Below, piece after piece: positions 8,098-17,648 of a DNA stretch of 64,000 bases. The stretch covers positions 310,001 to 374,000 of the forward strand of contig NZ_CP063373.1 of assembly GCF_015160855.1 (NCBI RefSeq), read 5' to 3'. Made by a program: the position numbers and the translations under genes. Within the stretch, counting starts at the first letter, position 1; each line of letters begins with the position of its first letter. Under the pieces are notes generated by a model. That model did not search any database. It saw nothing but the letters and a program-made list of their open reading frames with translations, and was not told the DNA's origin. This stretch comes from Streptomyces ferrugineus (GTDB taxonomy: Bacteria; Actinomycetota; Actinomycetes; Streptomycetales; Streptomycetaceae).

Positions 8098-9861
8098 TCA
8101 CAGCGGTGGCTCCAACCGCGCGATCCTGCGCAGCGCCCTCGGCGTGAACCGCGACATCAGATACGCCCCGTGCGCCTCCGGCGTCACCGGCACCACGGCC
8201 TCACCGCGCACCACCGCCCGCAGGATCGCGTCGGCGACCTTCTCCGGCGGATAGTTGCGCAGCCCGTACAGCCGCGCGGACTTCTTCTGGCGCCGCTTCT
8301 CCTCCTCGGCGTCGACACCGGCGAAGTGCGCGGTCGAGGTGATGTTGGTGTTGACGAGGCCCGGGCAGATCGCGGTCACGCCGATGCCCTGCCCGGCCAG
8401 CTCCGCGCGCAGGCACTCGCTCAGCATCAGTACGGCCGCCTTGGAGGTGCTGTAGGCGGGCAGCGCCTTGGAGGGCTGGTACGCCGCCGCCGACGCGGTG
8501 TTGACGATGTGGCCGCCCTGCCCGCGCTCGGCCATCTGCTTGCCGAAGAGCCGGCAGCCGTGGATCACGCCCCAGAGATTGACGTCGAGGACCTTCTTCC
8601 AGTCCTCCGGTGTGGTGTCGAAGAAGGAGCCCGACAGACCGATCCCGGCGTTGTTCACCAGGACGTCCACCACGCCGTACTCTTCGGCGACCTTCACGGC
8701 GAGCTTCTCCATGGCCTGCTCGTCGGAGACGTCGACCGTCTCGGCCCAGGCCTCGGGGGCGCCGATCAGCCGGGACATCTCGGCGGTGCGGGCCGCGGCC
8801 TCGGCGTCCCGGTCGACGGCCACCACGCGCGCGCCGGCCTCGGCGAACGCGTACGCCGTCGCCCGTCCGATGCCGCTGCCCGCGCCGGTGACCAGGACGA
8901 GCTGCCCGCCGAAGCGATCGGCGTACTTCCCGGTCGCCGTCACCCCTTCCGGCCGCCCGCCCTCCACGGACGTCACGAACTCCGTGATCCACCCCACCAG
9001 TTGGTCGGGGCGCGAACGCGGTATCCAGTGCTTCGCCGGCAGCGTGCGCCGGGTCAACTGCGGAACCCACAGCTCCAGTTCGTCGTAGAGCCGTTCCGAC
9101 AGGAACGCGTCACCCAGGGGCGTGATGAGCTGCACGGGCGCGTGTGCGTAGGCGTCCGCGCGCGGACGGCGCAGCCGGGCCCGTACGTTGTCCCGGTACA
9201 GCCACGCCCCGTGCGCCGCGTCCGTCGGCAGGGACGACGTCGGGTAGCCGCCGCCGGGGACCCTCTCCACGCGCTCCAGGATGCGCGGCCAGTGTTTGCC
9301 CAGAGGGCCGCGCCAGGCCAGTTCGGGCAGTACGGGCGTGTGCAGCGCGTAGACGTACCAGGACTTGGCGCCCTGGCCGAGGAGTTGGCCTACCCGGCGC
9401 GGAGTGGGGCGCTTCAGGCGGCGGCTGATCCAGTGGCCGAAGTGGTCCAGGGACGGTCCGGACATCGATGTGAAGGACGCGATCCGGCCCTCGGTGCGCT
9501 TGACCGTGGTGAACTCCCAGGCCTGCACCGAGCCCCAGTCGTGCCCCACCAGATGCACGGGCCGGTCCGGGCTGACCGCGTCCGCGACGGCCAGGAAGTC
9601 GTCCGTCAGCTTCTCCAGCGTGAACCCGCCCCGCAGCGGCTTCGGTGCCGTCGACCGGCCATGGCCCCGGACGTCGTACAGCACGACATGGAAGCGGTCG
9701 GCCAGCCGCGGCGCGACCTCGGACCACACCTCCTTGCTGTCCGGATAGCCGTGCACCAGGATCACCGTCGGCTGCCCGACCTCGCCCAGCTCGGCGACGC
9801 ACAGCTCGATCCCGCCGGTCCGCACCCTGCGCTCACGCGCGCCCTGAAGAGCCACCGTCAC
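8098..9861 (-). CDS. Fused alpha/beta-hydrolase and short-chain dehydrogenase
   Basis: A 587-residue two-domain enzyme. Residues about 10-300 form an epoxide-hydrolase-like alpha/beta fold (oxyanion VHGYPDS, nucleophile elbow GHDWGS with Asp, as in epoxide hydrolases). Residues about 315-580 form a classical SDR (TGAGSGIG, NNAGIG, catalytic YSTSK). The start GTG at 9861 overlaps the upstream stop as GTGA and has GGAGGAG just ahead, so the gene is translationally coupled to the M24 gene. The substrate is unknown; the fusion suggests consecutive steps on a lipophilic substrate. Confidence 0.9.
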   Translation of the reverse strand: MTVALQGARERRVRTGGIELCVAELGEVGQPTVILVHGYPDSKEVWSEVAPRLADRFHVVLYDVRGHGRSTAPKPLRGGFTLEKLTDDFLAVADAVSPDRPVHLVGHDWGSVQAWEFTTVKRTEGRIASFTSMSGPSLDHFGHWISRRLKRPTPRRVGQLLGQGAKSWYVYALHTPVLPELAWRGPLGKHWPRILERVERVPGGGYPTSSLPTDAAHGAWLYRDNVRARLRRPRADAYAHAPVQLITPLGDAFLSERLYDELELWVPQLTRRTLPAKHWIPRSRPDQLVGWITEFVTSVEGGRPEGVTATGKYADRFGGQLVLVTGAGSGIGRATAYAFAEAGARVVAVDRDAEAAARTAEMSRLIGAPEAWAETVDVSDEQAMEKLAVKVAEEYGVVDVLVNNAGIGLSGSFFDTTPEDWKKVLDVNLWGVIHGCRLFGKQMAERGQGGHIVNTASAAAYQPSKALPAYSTSKAAVLMLSECLRAELAGQGIGVTAICPGLVNTNITSTAHFAGVDAEEEKRRQKKSARLYGLRNYPPEKVADAILRAVVRGEAVVPVTPEAHGAYLMSRFTPRALRRIARLEPPL

Positions 9862-10700
9862 CTCTCCTCCGCCCAGCGCCGCACATGCGGCAGATCGTCG
9901 TCCAGCCAGAAGGCGCTCTGTTCGGGATCCGCGGAGTCGGTGACGACCAGGATCTCCTCGAACTTCGCGCCCGTACCCCGGAAGCCGAGGTGGGGTTCGA
10001 CCGCCCACAGGCCCGGCTGCGGCGGATGGTCGGAGAAGCGGTACGGCGACCACAGCGGGGACCAGCCCTCGCGATGGCCGTGCAGCGCGTCGCTCGCCAG
10101 GCCCTTCAGGGACTGGGTGCCGAACCCGAAGAGATGCGCCGACCAGCGGCGCTGCCGCACCCGGTCGACCTTGTGCGCGATCACGCCGAAGGGATAGGCG
10201 CGGTGCCGGTTGGCGTAGCCCTGGCGGACCATGAGCCGGTCCACGTCCTCGTAGATCTCCCGCAGCGGCCGCCGCTCGCGCACCTCGCGCAGGATCAGCT
10301 CCCGGTGTACCTCCAGATCGGCCATCAGCTTGTCCTGCACCGGGTTGATGCCGAGCGAGCCCGAGTAGCCGATGTCGGCCGTGTAGCCGTCGTACACCGG
10401 GGCCATGTCCAGGATGAACGGCATCCCGGGCGCCAGGCGGCGGTTGGTGGGGAAGAACTGCAGCGGTATGCGGAAGTTCACGAACGCCGTGCGGTCCCCG
10501 AACCAGGCGAAGGGCAGATGGAACCAGTCCCGCACCCCGCGCTCACGCAGCCACTCGCGCTGCATGCGCGCCGCCTCACGCTCGGTGATCCCCGGCTCCA
10601 GCCGCGCCGCGACCGCCTCCGCGCACTCGTACGCCAGCCGCTGGACCTGCCTGAACCCACGCAGCTCCGGGGAGAGTCCGCGTGTCACCGCCGTAGTCAT
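9858..10700 (-). CDS. M24-family (pita-bread fold) metallopeptidase-like protein
   Basis: A 280-residue M24 fold protein. Metal-ligand-like segments are FILDMAPVYDGYTADIGYS (Asp pair), the GLWAVEPHLGF region (Glu) and a late E in KFEEILVV. It is closer to the creatinase/Xaa-Pro branch than to methionine aminopeptidase, and some catalytic His positions are atypical, so peptidase activity is uncertain. The start at MTTAVTRGLSPELRG (10700) is chosen because the upstream residues look non-coding. It forms a two-gene operon with the hydrolase-SDR fusion. Confidence 0.82.
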   Translation of the reverse strand: MTTAVTRGLSPELRGFRQVQRLAYECAEAVAARLEPGITEREAARMQREWLRERGVRDWFHLPFAWFGDRTAFVNFRIPLQFFPTNRRLAPGMPFILDMAPVYDGYTADIGYSGSLGINPVQDKLMADLEVHRELILREVRERRPLREIYEDVDRLMVRQGYANRHRAYPFGVIAHKVDRVRQRRWSAHLFGFGTQSLKGLASDALHGHREGWSPLWSPYRFSDHPPQPGLWAVEPHLGFRGTGAKFEEILVVTDSADPEQSAFWLDDDLPHVRRWAEER

Positions 10701-10880
10701 GCCACCGCCCCACTTCGTCCACGCCGACTGCGCTACGTGCCCGTAACTTGACACTGGCGAATGTGACAGTTGTTAGAGGCTGCGTCAATAGGGCTGCCGT
10801 GGGCTGTGGAAAACTCGACTTCAGGGTGACCCCTAGGGTCCCGTAGTCCTGGAGTCTGACCCCAAGACAGCTCTGCGGGG

Positions 10881-10917
10881 TGACGACCGGCGTGGTCCGC
10901 GTCACTACCTTCGAAGC
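10881..10917 (+). promoter_or_regulatory. Probable promoter of the ABC operon, leaderless transcript
   Basis: TGACGA (10881-10886) and TACCTT (10906-10911, fitting TAnnnT) are 19 bases apart, and the GTG start begins six bases after the -10. No Shine-Dalgarno sequence precedes the start, so the mRNA probably begins at or near the start codon. Confidence 0.45.
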
Positions 10918-11913
10918 GTGACTGTGATCGCGACCGAAAGCCTGAGCAAGCGGTTCCCGAGGGTGACCGCGCTTGACCGGCTCTCCGTGGACGTCGGGCC
11001 CGGTGTGACCGGACTCGTCGGAGCCAATGGAGCCGGCAAGTCCACACTGATCAAGATCCTGCTGGGTCTGTCCCCCGCCACCGAGGGCCGCGCCGAAGTG
11101 CTCGGACTCGACGTCGCCACCAAGGGCGGCGCCATCCGTGAGCGCGTCGGGTATATGCCGGAGCACGACTGTCTGCCGCCCGACGTCTCGGCCACCGAGT
11201 TCGTCGTGCACATGGCCCGCATGTCCGGCCTCCCGCCCACCGCCGCGCGTGAGCGCACCGCGGACACGCTGCGCCACGTCGGTCTGTACGAGGAGCGCTA
11301 CCGCCCCATCGGCGGCTACTCGACCGGCATGAAGCAGCGCGTGAAGCTGGCGCAGGCCCTGGTGCACGACCCGGAGCTGGTCTTCCTGGACGAGCCGACC
11401 AACGGCCTCGACCCGGTCGGCCGCGACGAGATGCTCGGCCTGATCCGCCGTATCCACACGGACTTCGGCATCTCGGTCCTGGTCACCTCCCATCTGCTGG
11501 GCGAGCTGGAGCGCACCTGCGACCACGTCGTCATCATCGACGGCGGCAAGCTCCTGCGCTCCAGCTCCACCACCGACTTCACCCAGACCACCACGACCCT
11601 CGCCATCGAGGTCACCGACACCGACGACCACCCGGACGGCACCCGCGCGGTGCGCGACGCGCTCCACGCGCGCGGGGTGGAAGTCCTGGACGGCAGCGGT
11701 GGCCTCCCCGGCGCCGGCCACATCCTGCTGCTCACCGCGCAGGGCGACGAGACCTACGACCTGGTGCGCGACGTGGTCGCCGACCTCGGCCTCGGCCTGG
11801 TGCGCATGGAGCAGCGCCGGCACCACATCTCGGAGGTCTTCACGGACAGCGATCAGGGCAGCGAGCAGAGCACCGAAGCACAGCGGAAGGAGGCGGTCGG
11901 TCATGGCAGTTGA
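10918..11913 (+). CDS. ABC transporter ATP-binding protein (ABC-2 type exporter)
   Basis: A 331-residue ATPase with Walker A VGANGAGKST, signature YSTGMKQRVKLAQ and Walker B ELVFLDEPTNGLD. A C-terminal extension after residue 220 is typical of DrrA/BcrA-type export ATPases. It is the first gene of a four-gene operon (ATPase, permease, ATPase, permease). Its end overlaps the start of the next gene by 11 bases. The substrate is unknown. Confidence 0.93.
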   Translation: MTVIATESLSKRFPRVTALDRLSVDVGPGVTGLVGANGAGKSTLIKILLGLSPATEGRAEVLGLDVATKGGAIRERVGYMPEHDCLPPDVSATEFVVHMARMSGLPPTAARERTADTLRHVGLYEERYRPIGGYSTGMKQRVKLAQALVHDPELVFLDEPTNGLDPVGRDEMLGLIRRIHTDFGISVLVTSHLLGELERTCDHVVIIDGGKLLRSSSTTDFTQTTTTLAIEVTDTDDHPDGTRAVRDALHARGVEVLDGSGGLPGAGHILLLTAQGDETYDLVRDVVADLGLGLVRMEQRRHHISEVFTDSDQGSEQSTEAQRKEAVGHGS

Positions 11914-12820
11914 GCAGCCCACGCGGACACCAGTCGCACAGTCGGGCGACCAGACCCGCATCCACAACATCGGCTACCGCACCTACGACGGCCCCCGCCT
12001 CGGCCGCTCCTACGCCACCCGGTCCCTGTACTCGCAGTCCCTGCGCGGCGCCTACGGCCTCGGCCGCTCGGTGAAGTCCAAGGTGCTGCCGATGCTGCTG
12101 TTCGTGGTGATGTGCGTGCCCGCGGCCATCATGGTCGCCGTCGCGGTCGCCACCAAGGCCAACGACCTGCCCGTCGACTACACGCGCTACGCGATCATCA
12201 TGCAGGCCGTGATCAGCCTGTACGTCGCCTCGCAGGCACCCCAGTCCGTCTCCCGAGACCTGCGTTTCAAGACCGTGCCGCTGTACTTCTCGCGGCCCAT
12301 CGAGACCGCCGACTACGTCCGGGCGAAGTTCGCGGCGCTGGCCTCCGCGCTGTTCATCCTCACCGCGGCCCCGCTGCTGGTGCTCTATGTGGGCGCGCTG
12401 CTGGCCAAGCTCGACTTCGCCGACCAGACCAAGGGGTTCGCACAGGGACTCGTCTCCGTGGCACTGCTCTCGCTGCTGTTCGCCGGCATCGGCCTCGTCA
12501 TCGCCTCGGTCACCCCGCGCCGCGGCTTCGGCATCGCCGCCGTGATCGCCGTGATGACCATCTCCTACGGAGCGGTGTCCACCCTCCAGGCCATCGCCGA
12601 GGTGCAGAACAGCTCGAGCGCCATCCCCTGGATCGGCCTGTTCTCGCCGGTCACGCTCATCGACGGTGTGCAGTCCGCCTTCCTGGGCGCCTCGTCCGCC
12701 TTCCCCGGTGGAGTCGGGCCGAACAACGGGGAAGGCGCGGTCTACGTCCTCGTCGCCCTCGGCCTCATCGCCGCGTCCTACGGCCTGCTGATGCGCCGCT
12801 ACCGAAAGGTCGGACTGTGA
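11903..12820 (+). CDS. ABC-2 type transporter permease
   Basis: A 305-residue inner-membrane protein with about six transmembrane segments (first KVLPMLLFVVMCVPAAIMVA; last VYVLVALGLIAASYGLLM). It starts at the ATG at 11903 behind AAGGAGG. It pairs with the ATPase just upstream. Its stop overlaps the next start as GTGA. Confidence 0.9.
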   Translation: MAVEQPTRTPVAQSGDQTRIHNIGYRTYDGPRLGRSYATRSLYSQSLRGAYGLGRSVKSKVLPMLLFVVMCVPAAIMVAVAVATKANDLPVDYTRYAIIMQAVISLYVASQAPQSVSRDLRFKTVPLYFSRPIETADYVRAKFAALASALFILTAAPLLVLYVGALLAKLDFADQTKGFAQGLVSVALLSLLFAGIGLVIASVTPRRGFGIAAVIAVMTISYGAVSTLQAIAEVQNSSSAIPWIGLFSPVTLIDGVQSAFLGASSAFPGGVGPNNGEGAVYVLVALGLIAASYGLLMRRYRKVGL

Positions 12821-13728
12821 CCACGCTCTCGATCGACCACGTCTCCCGCTGGTTCGGCAACGTGGTCGCCGTCAACGACATCACCATGACGATCGGCCCC
12901 GGTGTCACCGGCCTGCTCGGCCCCAACGGCGCCGGGAAGTCCACCCTGATCAACATGATGGGCGGCTTCCTGGCCCCCTCCACCGGCACGGTCACCCTCG
13001 ACGGCCAGCCGGTCTGGCGCAACGAGGCGATCTACCGGCACATCGGCATCGTCCCCGAGCGCGAGGCGATGTACGACTTCCTCACCGGCCGCGAATTCGT
13101 CGTCGCCAACGCCGAGTTGCACGGACTGGGCGCCAAGGCCGCCCAGAAGGCCCTGGCCACGGTCGAGATGGAGTACGCCCAGGACCGCAAGATCCAGACG
13201 TACTCCAAGGGCATGCGCCAGCGTGTGAAGATGGCGAGCGCCCTCGTCCACGACCCCTCGCTGCTCCTGCTCGACGAGCCCTTCAACGGCATGGACCCGC
13301 GCCAGCGCATGCAGCTGATGGACCTGCTGCGGCGGATGGGCGACGAGGGGCGCACGGTGCTGTTCTCCTCCCACATCCTCGAAGAGGTCGAGCAACTCGC
13401 CTGGCACATCGAGGTGGTGGTCGCGGGACGGCACGCGGCCAGCGGTGACTTCCGCAAGATCCGCCGACTGATGACCGACCGGCCGCACCGCTACCTGGTG
13501 CGCTCCAGCGACGACCGCGCCCTCGCGGCCGCGCTGATCGCCGACCCGTCGACGTCCGGCATCGAGGTCGATCTGACCGAGGGCGCGCTGCACATCCAGG
13601 CCGTCGACTTCGGCCGCTTCACCGCCCTGCTGCCGAAGGTGGCGCGTGACCAGGGCATCCGTCTGCTCACGGTCTCGCCGTCCGACGAGTCCCTCGAGTC
13701 CGTCTTCTCGTATCTGGTCGCGGCGTAG
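12817..13728 (+). CDS. ABC transporter ATP-binding protein
   Basis: A 303-residue ATPase with LGPNGAGKST, signature YSKGMRQRVKMAS and LLLLDEPFNGMD. The GTG start overlaps the permease stop by four bases. It is a paralogue of the first ATPase in this operon. It presumably drives the permease that follows. Confidence 0.93.
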   Translation: MTTLSIDHVSRWFGNVVAVNDITMTIGPGVTGLLGPNGAGKSTLINMMGGFLAPSTGTVTLDGQPVWRNEAIYRHIGIVPEREAMYDFLTGREFVVANAELHGLGAKAAQKALATVEMEYAQDRKIQTYSKGMRQRVKMASALVHDPSLLLLDEPFNGMDPRQRMQLMDLLRRMGDEGRTVLFSSHILEEVEQLAWHIEVVVAGRHAASGDFRKIRRLMTDRPHRYLVRSSDDRALAAALIADPSTSGIEVDLTEGALHIQAVDFGRFTALLPKVARDQGIRLLTVSPSDESLESVFSYLVAA

Positions 13729-13738
13729 GAGGCCGAAG

Positions 13739-14458
13739 ATGTACGACCCCACAGTCGCCCGGCTCACTTATCGAGCCCTGCTCGGCCGCCGCCGGGCCCT
13801 CATCCTGAGCGCGCTTCCGCTGCTGCTCATCGCGATCTCCGTGGTGGTGCGCGCGCTCGCCGGAGCCGACGACCAGACCGCCTCGGATCTGCTCGGCGGG
13901 CTGGCGCTGGCCACCATGGTGCCGATCATCGGCGTCATCGCCGGCACCGGCGCGATCGGGCCGGAGATCGACGACGGCTCGGTGGTGTATCTGCTGTCCA
14001 AGCCGGTGAAACGGCCGACGATCATCTTCACCAAGCTGATCGTGGCGATCGCCGTGACCATGGTGTTCTCGGCGCTGCCCACCTTCATCGCGGGCTACAT
14101 CCTGAATGGCAACGGCCAGCAGATCGCCGTCGCCTACACGGTGGCCGCGCTGGTCGCCTCCATCGCCTACGCCGCGATCTTCCTGCTGCTGGGCACGGTG
14201 TCCCGGCACGCGGTGGTCTTCGGGCTGGTCTACGCGCTCGTCTGGGAGGCCCTGTTCGGCTCCCTGGTGTCCGGTGCGCGCACGCTGAGCGTTCAGCAGT
14301 GGGCGCTGGCGGTGGCGCAGAAGGTCGCCGGCGGGGACATGGTGACGTCGGACGTGGCACTGCCCACGGCGACGGTGTTGCTGGCGGTGGTCACCGTCCT
14401 CGCGACCTGGTACGCGGGACAGAAGCTGCGGTCGCTGACGCTGGCCGGTGAGGAGTAA
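13739..14458 (+). CDS. ABC-2 type transporter permease
   Basis: A 239-residue membrane protein with about six hydrophobic segments (ALILSALPLLLIAISVVVRAL first). It starts at 13739 behind GGAGG, ten bases after the ATPase stop. A mid-protein ISGPEIDDGSVVYLLSKPV-like stretch (GPEIDDGSVVYLLSKPV) is typical of ABC-2 permeases of the CcmB/NatB kind. It is the last gene of the exporter operon. Confidence 0.9.
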   Translation: MYDPTVARLTYRALLGRRRALILSALPLLLIAISVVVRALAGADDQTASDLLGGLALATMVPIIGVIAGTGAIGPEIDDGSVVYLLSKPVKRPTIIFTKLIVAIAVTMVFSALPTFIAGYILNGNGQQIAVAYTVAALVASIAYAAIFLLLGTVSRHAVVFGLVYALVWEALFGSLVSGARTLSVQQWALAVAQKVAGGDMVTSDVALPTATVLLAVVTVLATWYAGQKLRSLTLAGEE

Positions 14459-14608
14459 GGGCGCCGGTGAGATGTAAGGGAGCGGGCCCTTCACCGGGCC
14501 CGCTCTTGACGGCGGCTTCACCACTGTCCAGGCACACTGGGCAAAAGGGGAAGTCCGACTGAGAAGGACGTTCGGCTGAAGGACGCTGAGAGACGGAGAG
14601 GAACGGGG

Positions 14609-14812
14609 ATGGCAGACGATTGGGACGACGACCTCGTCCTGGACGAGGACTTCATACGGTCCGCCGAGACGTCGGAGCCGTCCGCCCGGGCCCGGATGCT
14701 GGCCGCGCGCTGGCGCCGTGAGGAGCCCGAGCCGCAGCCGTGGCGCTCGGACGAGCCGCCGGCGGGGTGGTTCTTCAGCAAGGGGCGCCGGCGCAAGTGG
14801 CGGCGCCGGTAA
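14609..14812 (+). CDS. Small conserved charged protein
   Basis: A 67-residue protein with an acidic N-terminus (MADDWDDDLVLDED) and a strongly basic C-terminus (KGRRRKWRRR). The start has GAGAGGAAC ahead of it. This small protein appears to be conserved in streptomycetes, but I know no function. The Arg/Lys tail could bind nucleic acid or the membrane surface. Confidence 0.7.
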   Translation: MADDWDDDLVLDEDFIRSAETSEPSARARMLAARWRREEPEPQPWRSDEPPAGWFFSKGRRRKWRRR

Positions 14813-14874
14813 GGGGCTTGTGACGTCTTTCCGGGTGTTTTAATCAGTGGCGCCCAACTCGCCGTACATGCACC

Positions 14875-14997
14875 ATGGTTGTGTCGAAGACGCCGGTTGA
14901 GGCCGGCGCCGCGTTCTGGGAGAGGAGCAGGACGATGTCCATGCACGGCAGTACGTCCAGCTCCCATCAGGGCAGCCCGCGGCAGGCTCCGGTGTAG
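14875..14997 (+). CDS. Possible 40-residue Ser-rich leader peptide
   Basis: An ATG-initiated reading frame with an internal ATG at 14935 behind GGAGCAGG that would give a 20-residue peptide, MSMHGSTSSSHQGSPRQAPV. Five of residues 2-10 or nearby are Ser. It lies 92 bases upstream of the tRNA-like sequence on the same strand. There is no homology support, and it may be non-coding. The rest of 14813-15398 holds the tRNA-like sequence, a short repeat and no other gene I can support. Confidence 0.2.
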   Translation: MVVSKTPVEAGAAFWERSRTMSMHGSTSSSHQGSPRQAPV

Positions 14998-15088
14998 TTA
15001 CCCCACCGTCGAGCCCGCTCCGCACACGGAGCTGCCCGGGGCGGCCGCTTCGAGCACGCGATGTCGCTCTCGCGTGGGTCGCCCACCC

Positions 15089-15191
<103 letters not shown>

Positions 15192-15310
15192 GAGACGTCG
15201 CCTCTGTGGCTGGGCCGAGTTGCAGGGCTTGGGGCGCGTTGAGAAGAGCCCGGCGCTGTGGCTGAGAGGTCGGGTGCGCAGCCCGGCGCCGGTGGGGTGC
15301 CGCCCGCGCC

Positions 15311-15343
15311 CACCCTCGGCTTCGCTCGAGCGGGGGACCTCCA
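15311..15343. repeat. Streptomyces intergenic repeat-like segment (CTCGGCTTCGCTCGAG)
   Basis: ACCCTCGGCTTCGCTCGAG followed by CGGGGGACCTCCAT resembles a short sequence I recognise as recurring between genes in Streptomyces genomes. The copy number here is one. It lies between the tRNA-like sequence and the convergent HAD gene. Confidence 0.45.
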
Positions 15344-15398
15344 TCGCCCCAGCGGCACGACTGCCCGCGGCAATGGCTGCACCGGCCGTCGGCCGACG

Positions 15399-16217
15399 TC
15401 AGCCCAGCAACCGCTCCAGCACCACCGCGATCCCGTCCTCCTCATGGGAGGCCGTCACCTCGTCCGCCACCGCCTTGAGCTCCTCGTGGGCGTTGGCCAT
15501 GGCCACGCCCCTCGCCGCCCAGGCGAACATCGGGATGTCGTTGGGCATGTCGCCGAAGGCGATGGTGTCCGCCGCCTTCACACCCAGTCGGCGGGCCGCA
15601 AGCGAGAGTCCGGTCGCCTTGGACAGGCCCAGGGGGAGCAGTTCCACGATGCCCTCGCCCGCCATGGCCACCGTGACGAAGCCGCCTGCGGCGCGGCGGG
15701 CGGCTTCCGTCAGCTCGTCGTCCGTCAGGTCCGGATGCTGTATGTAGATCTTGTTCAGCGGGGCGGTCCACAGATCCGACGCGTCCGTGAACGGGGTGGC
15801 CGGGAGCGTGCCCGTGACCGCGTAGCCGGGGCCCACCATGACCTCGCCGTCCAGCCCGTCGCGGCTAGCCGCGAGGAACAGCGGCCCGACCTCCGCCTCG
15901 ATCTTGGCCAGTGCCACGCCCGCCAGTTGCCGGTCCAGGGTCACCGAGGTCAGCAGCCGGTGCTCGCCGGCGTCGTACACCTGCGCGCCCTGGCCGCAGA
16001 CGGCGAGGCCCCGGTAGCCGAGGTCGTCGAGGATGTGCCGGGTCCAGGGGACCGCGCGGCCCGTGACGACGATGTGCGCGGCACCGGCCTCGGTGGCCGC
16101 GGTGAGGGCGTCACGGGTGCGCTGCGAGACCGACTCGTCGGAGCGCAGGAGCGTTCCGTCGAGGTCGGTCGCGATCAGCCTGTAGGGGAACCCCCCGGAG
16201 GGAGACGCGGCACTCAC
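15399..16217 (-). CDS. HAD-superfamily Cof-type phosphatase
   Basis: A 272-residue Cof-like HAD hydrolase: [15 protein letters not shown] at about 15-30 and [10 protein letters not shown] near the C-terminus. The GTG start at 16217 overlaps the serS stop as GTGA, so it is translated with serS. Co-translation with a tRNA synthetase may hint at metabolite clean-up, but no substrate is evident. It resembles the gene at 3894-4763. Confidence 0.87.
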   Translation of the reverse strand: MSAASPSGGFPYRLIATDLDGTLLRSDESVSQRTRDALTAATEAGAAHIVVTGRAVPWTRHILDDLGYRGLAVCGQGAQVYDAGEHRLLTSVTLDRQLAGVALAKIEAEVGPLFLAASRDGLDGEVMVGPGYAVTGTLPATPFTDASDLWTAPLNKIYIQHPDLTDDELTEAARRAAGGFVTVAMAGEGIVELLPLGLSKATGLSLAARRLGVKAADTIAFGDMPNDIPMFAWAARGVAMANAHEELKAVADEVTASHEEDGIAVVLERLLG

Positions 16218-17491
16218 TTCGCGACCGGCTCCAGGACCTCCCGGCCGCCCAGGTACGGGCGCAGCACCTCGGGAACCCGGACGGAGCCGTCGGCCTGCTG
16301 GTGGTTCTCCAGGATCGCCACGATGGTGCGGGGCACGGCGCACAGCGTGCCGTTGAGGGTCGCCAGCGGGCGCACCTTCTTGTCCTCACGCACGCGGATC
16401 GACAGCCGCCGGGACTGGAACTCGGTGCAGTCCGAGGTCGAGGTCAGCTCGCGGTACTTGCCCTGCGTCGGGATCCACGCCTCGCAGTCGAACTTGCGGG
16501 AGGCCGAGGAGCCGAGGTCGGCGGAGGCGACGTCGATGACCCGGAACGGCAGCTCCAGCGACGTCAGCCACTGCTTCTCCCACTCCAGCAGGCGCTGGTG
16601 CTCGGCCTGCGAGTCCTCGGGAGCGACATAGGAGAACATCTCGACCTTGTCGAACTGGTGCACCCGGAAGATGCCCCGGGTGTCCTTGCCGTGCGAGCCG
16701 GCCTCGCGGCGGAAGCAGGGCGAGAAGCCCGCGTAGCGCAGCGGGAGCTTGTCGGCGTCGAGGATCTCGTCCATGTGGTACGCGGCGAGCGGGACCTCGG
16801 AAGTGCCGACCAGGTAGAGGTCGTCGTTGTCGAGGTGGTAGACGTCCTGCGCGGCCTGGCCGAGGAAGCCGGTGCCGGCCATCGACTGGGGGCGGACCAG
16901 CGCCGGGGTCAGCATCGGTGTGAAGCCGGCCGCCGTGGCCTGGGCCATCGCCGCGTTGACCAGGGCCAGCTCCAGCAGGGCGCCGACGCCGGTGAGGAAG
17001 TAGAAGCGCGAGCCGGACACCTTCGCGCCGCGCTCGACGTCGATCGCGCCGAGGAGGGTGCCGAGCTCCAGGTGGTCCTTCGGCTCGAAGCCCTCGGCCG
17101 AGAAGTCGCGGATCTCGCCGTGCGTCTCCAGCGTGACGAAGTCCTCCTCGCCGCCGACCGGGACGTCGGGGTGGACGAGGTTGCCGAGCCGCAGAAGCAG
17201 CTCCTGGGTCTCGGCGTCGGCCGCGTCGCGCTCGGCGTCGGCCGTCTTGACGTCGGCGGCCAGCTGGCTCGCCTTCTTCAGCAGCTCGGCCTTCTCGTCC
17301 CCCGCGGCCTTGGGGATCAGCTTGCCGAGCTGCTTCTGCTCGGCACGGAGCTCGTCGAAGCGGACGCCGGACGACCTGCGCCGCTCGTCGGCAGACAGGA
17401 GGGCGTCGACGAGCGCGACGTCCTCTCCACGGGCGCGCTGCGAGGCGCGCACTCGGTCGGGGTCCTCACGGAGCAGGCGAAGGTCAATCAC
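16214..17491 (-). CDS. serS: Seryl-tRNA synthetase
   Basis: A 425-residue class II synthetase charging tRNA-Ser, and providing Ser-tRNA-Sec where selenocysteine is used. The N-terminal coiled-coil arm (about 30-110) grips the long variable arm. Motif 2 ([19 protein letters not shown]) and the motif 3 region [17 protein letters not shown] are intact. The GTG start ([14 protein letters not shown]) at 17491 gives the normal bacterial length; residues upstream of it are not SerRS-like. Confidence 0.97.
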   Translation of the reverse strand: MIDLRLLREDPDRVRASQRARGEDVALVDALLSADERRRSSGVRFDELRAEQKQLGKLIPKAAGDEKAELLKKASQLAADVKTADAERDAADAETQELLLRLGNLVHPDVPVGGEEDFVTLETHGEIRDFSAEGFEPKDHLELGTLLGAIDVERGAKVSGSRFYFLTGVGALLELALVNAAMAQATAAGFTPMLTPALVRPQSMAGTGFLGQAAQDVYHLDNDDLYLVGTSEVPLAAYHMDEILDADKLPLRYAGFSPCFRREAGSHGKDTRGIFRVHQFDKVEMFSYVAPEDSQAEHQRLLEWEKQWLTSLELPFRVIDVASADLGSSASRKFDCEAWIPTQGKYRELTSTSDCTEFQSRRLSIRVREDKKVRPLATLNGTLCAVPRTIVAILENHQQADGSVRVPEVLRPYLGGREVLEPVAK

Positions 17492-17648
17492 GCGCTCAAG
17501 GCTACCGGGGTGGGGTGACAGCCCACGACTCACTATTCCGAACTGCGGCTTACGTTCCGTTATGAGGCAATTGCTGGATGTGTCAACAAAAGATGTCCCA
17601 CTCCCTGGAACGGCTAAGGCGCGAGGCGGCCGGTTGACTCGAATCCCT

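Noticed and set aside
10748..10778. TTGACA with TTAGAG as the main promoter of the ABC operon
   Set aside because: The spacing is 19 bases, but it lies about 140 bases upstream of the start, and a nearer TAnnnT box fits a leaderless start better. It could be a secondary promoter.
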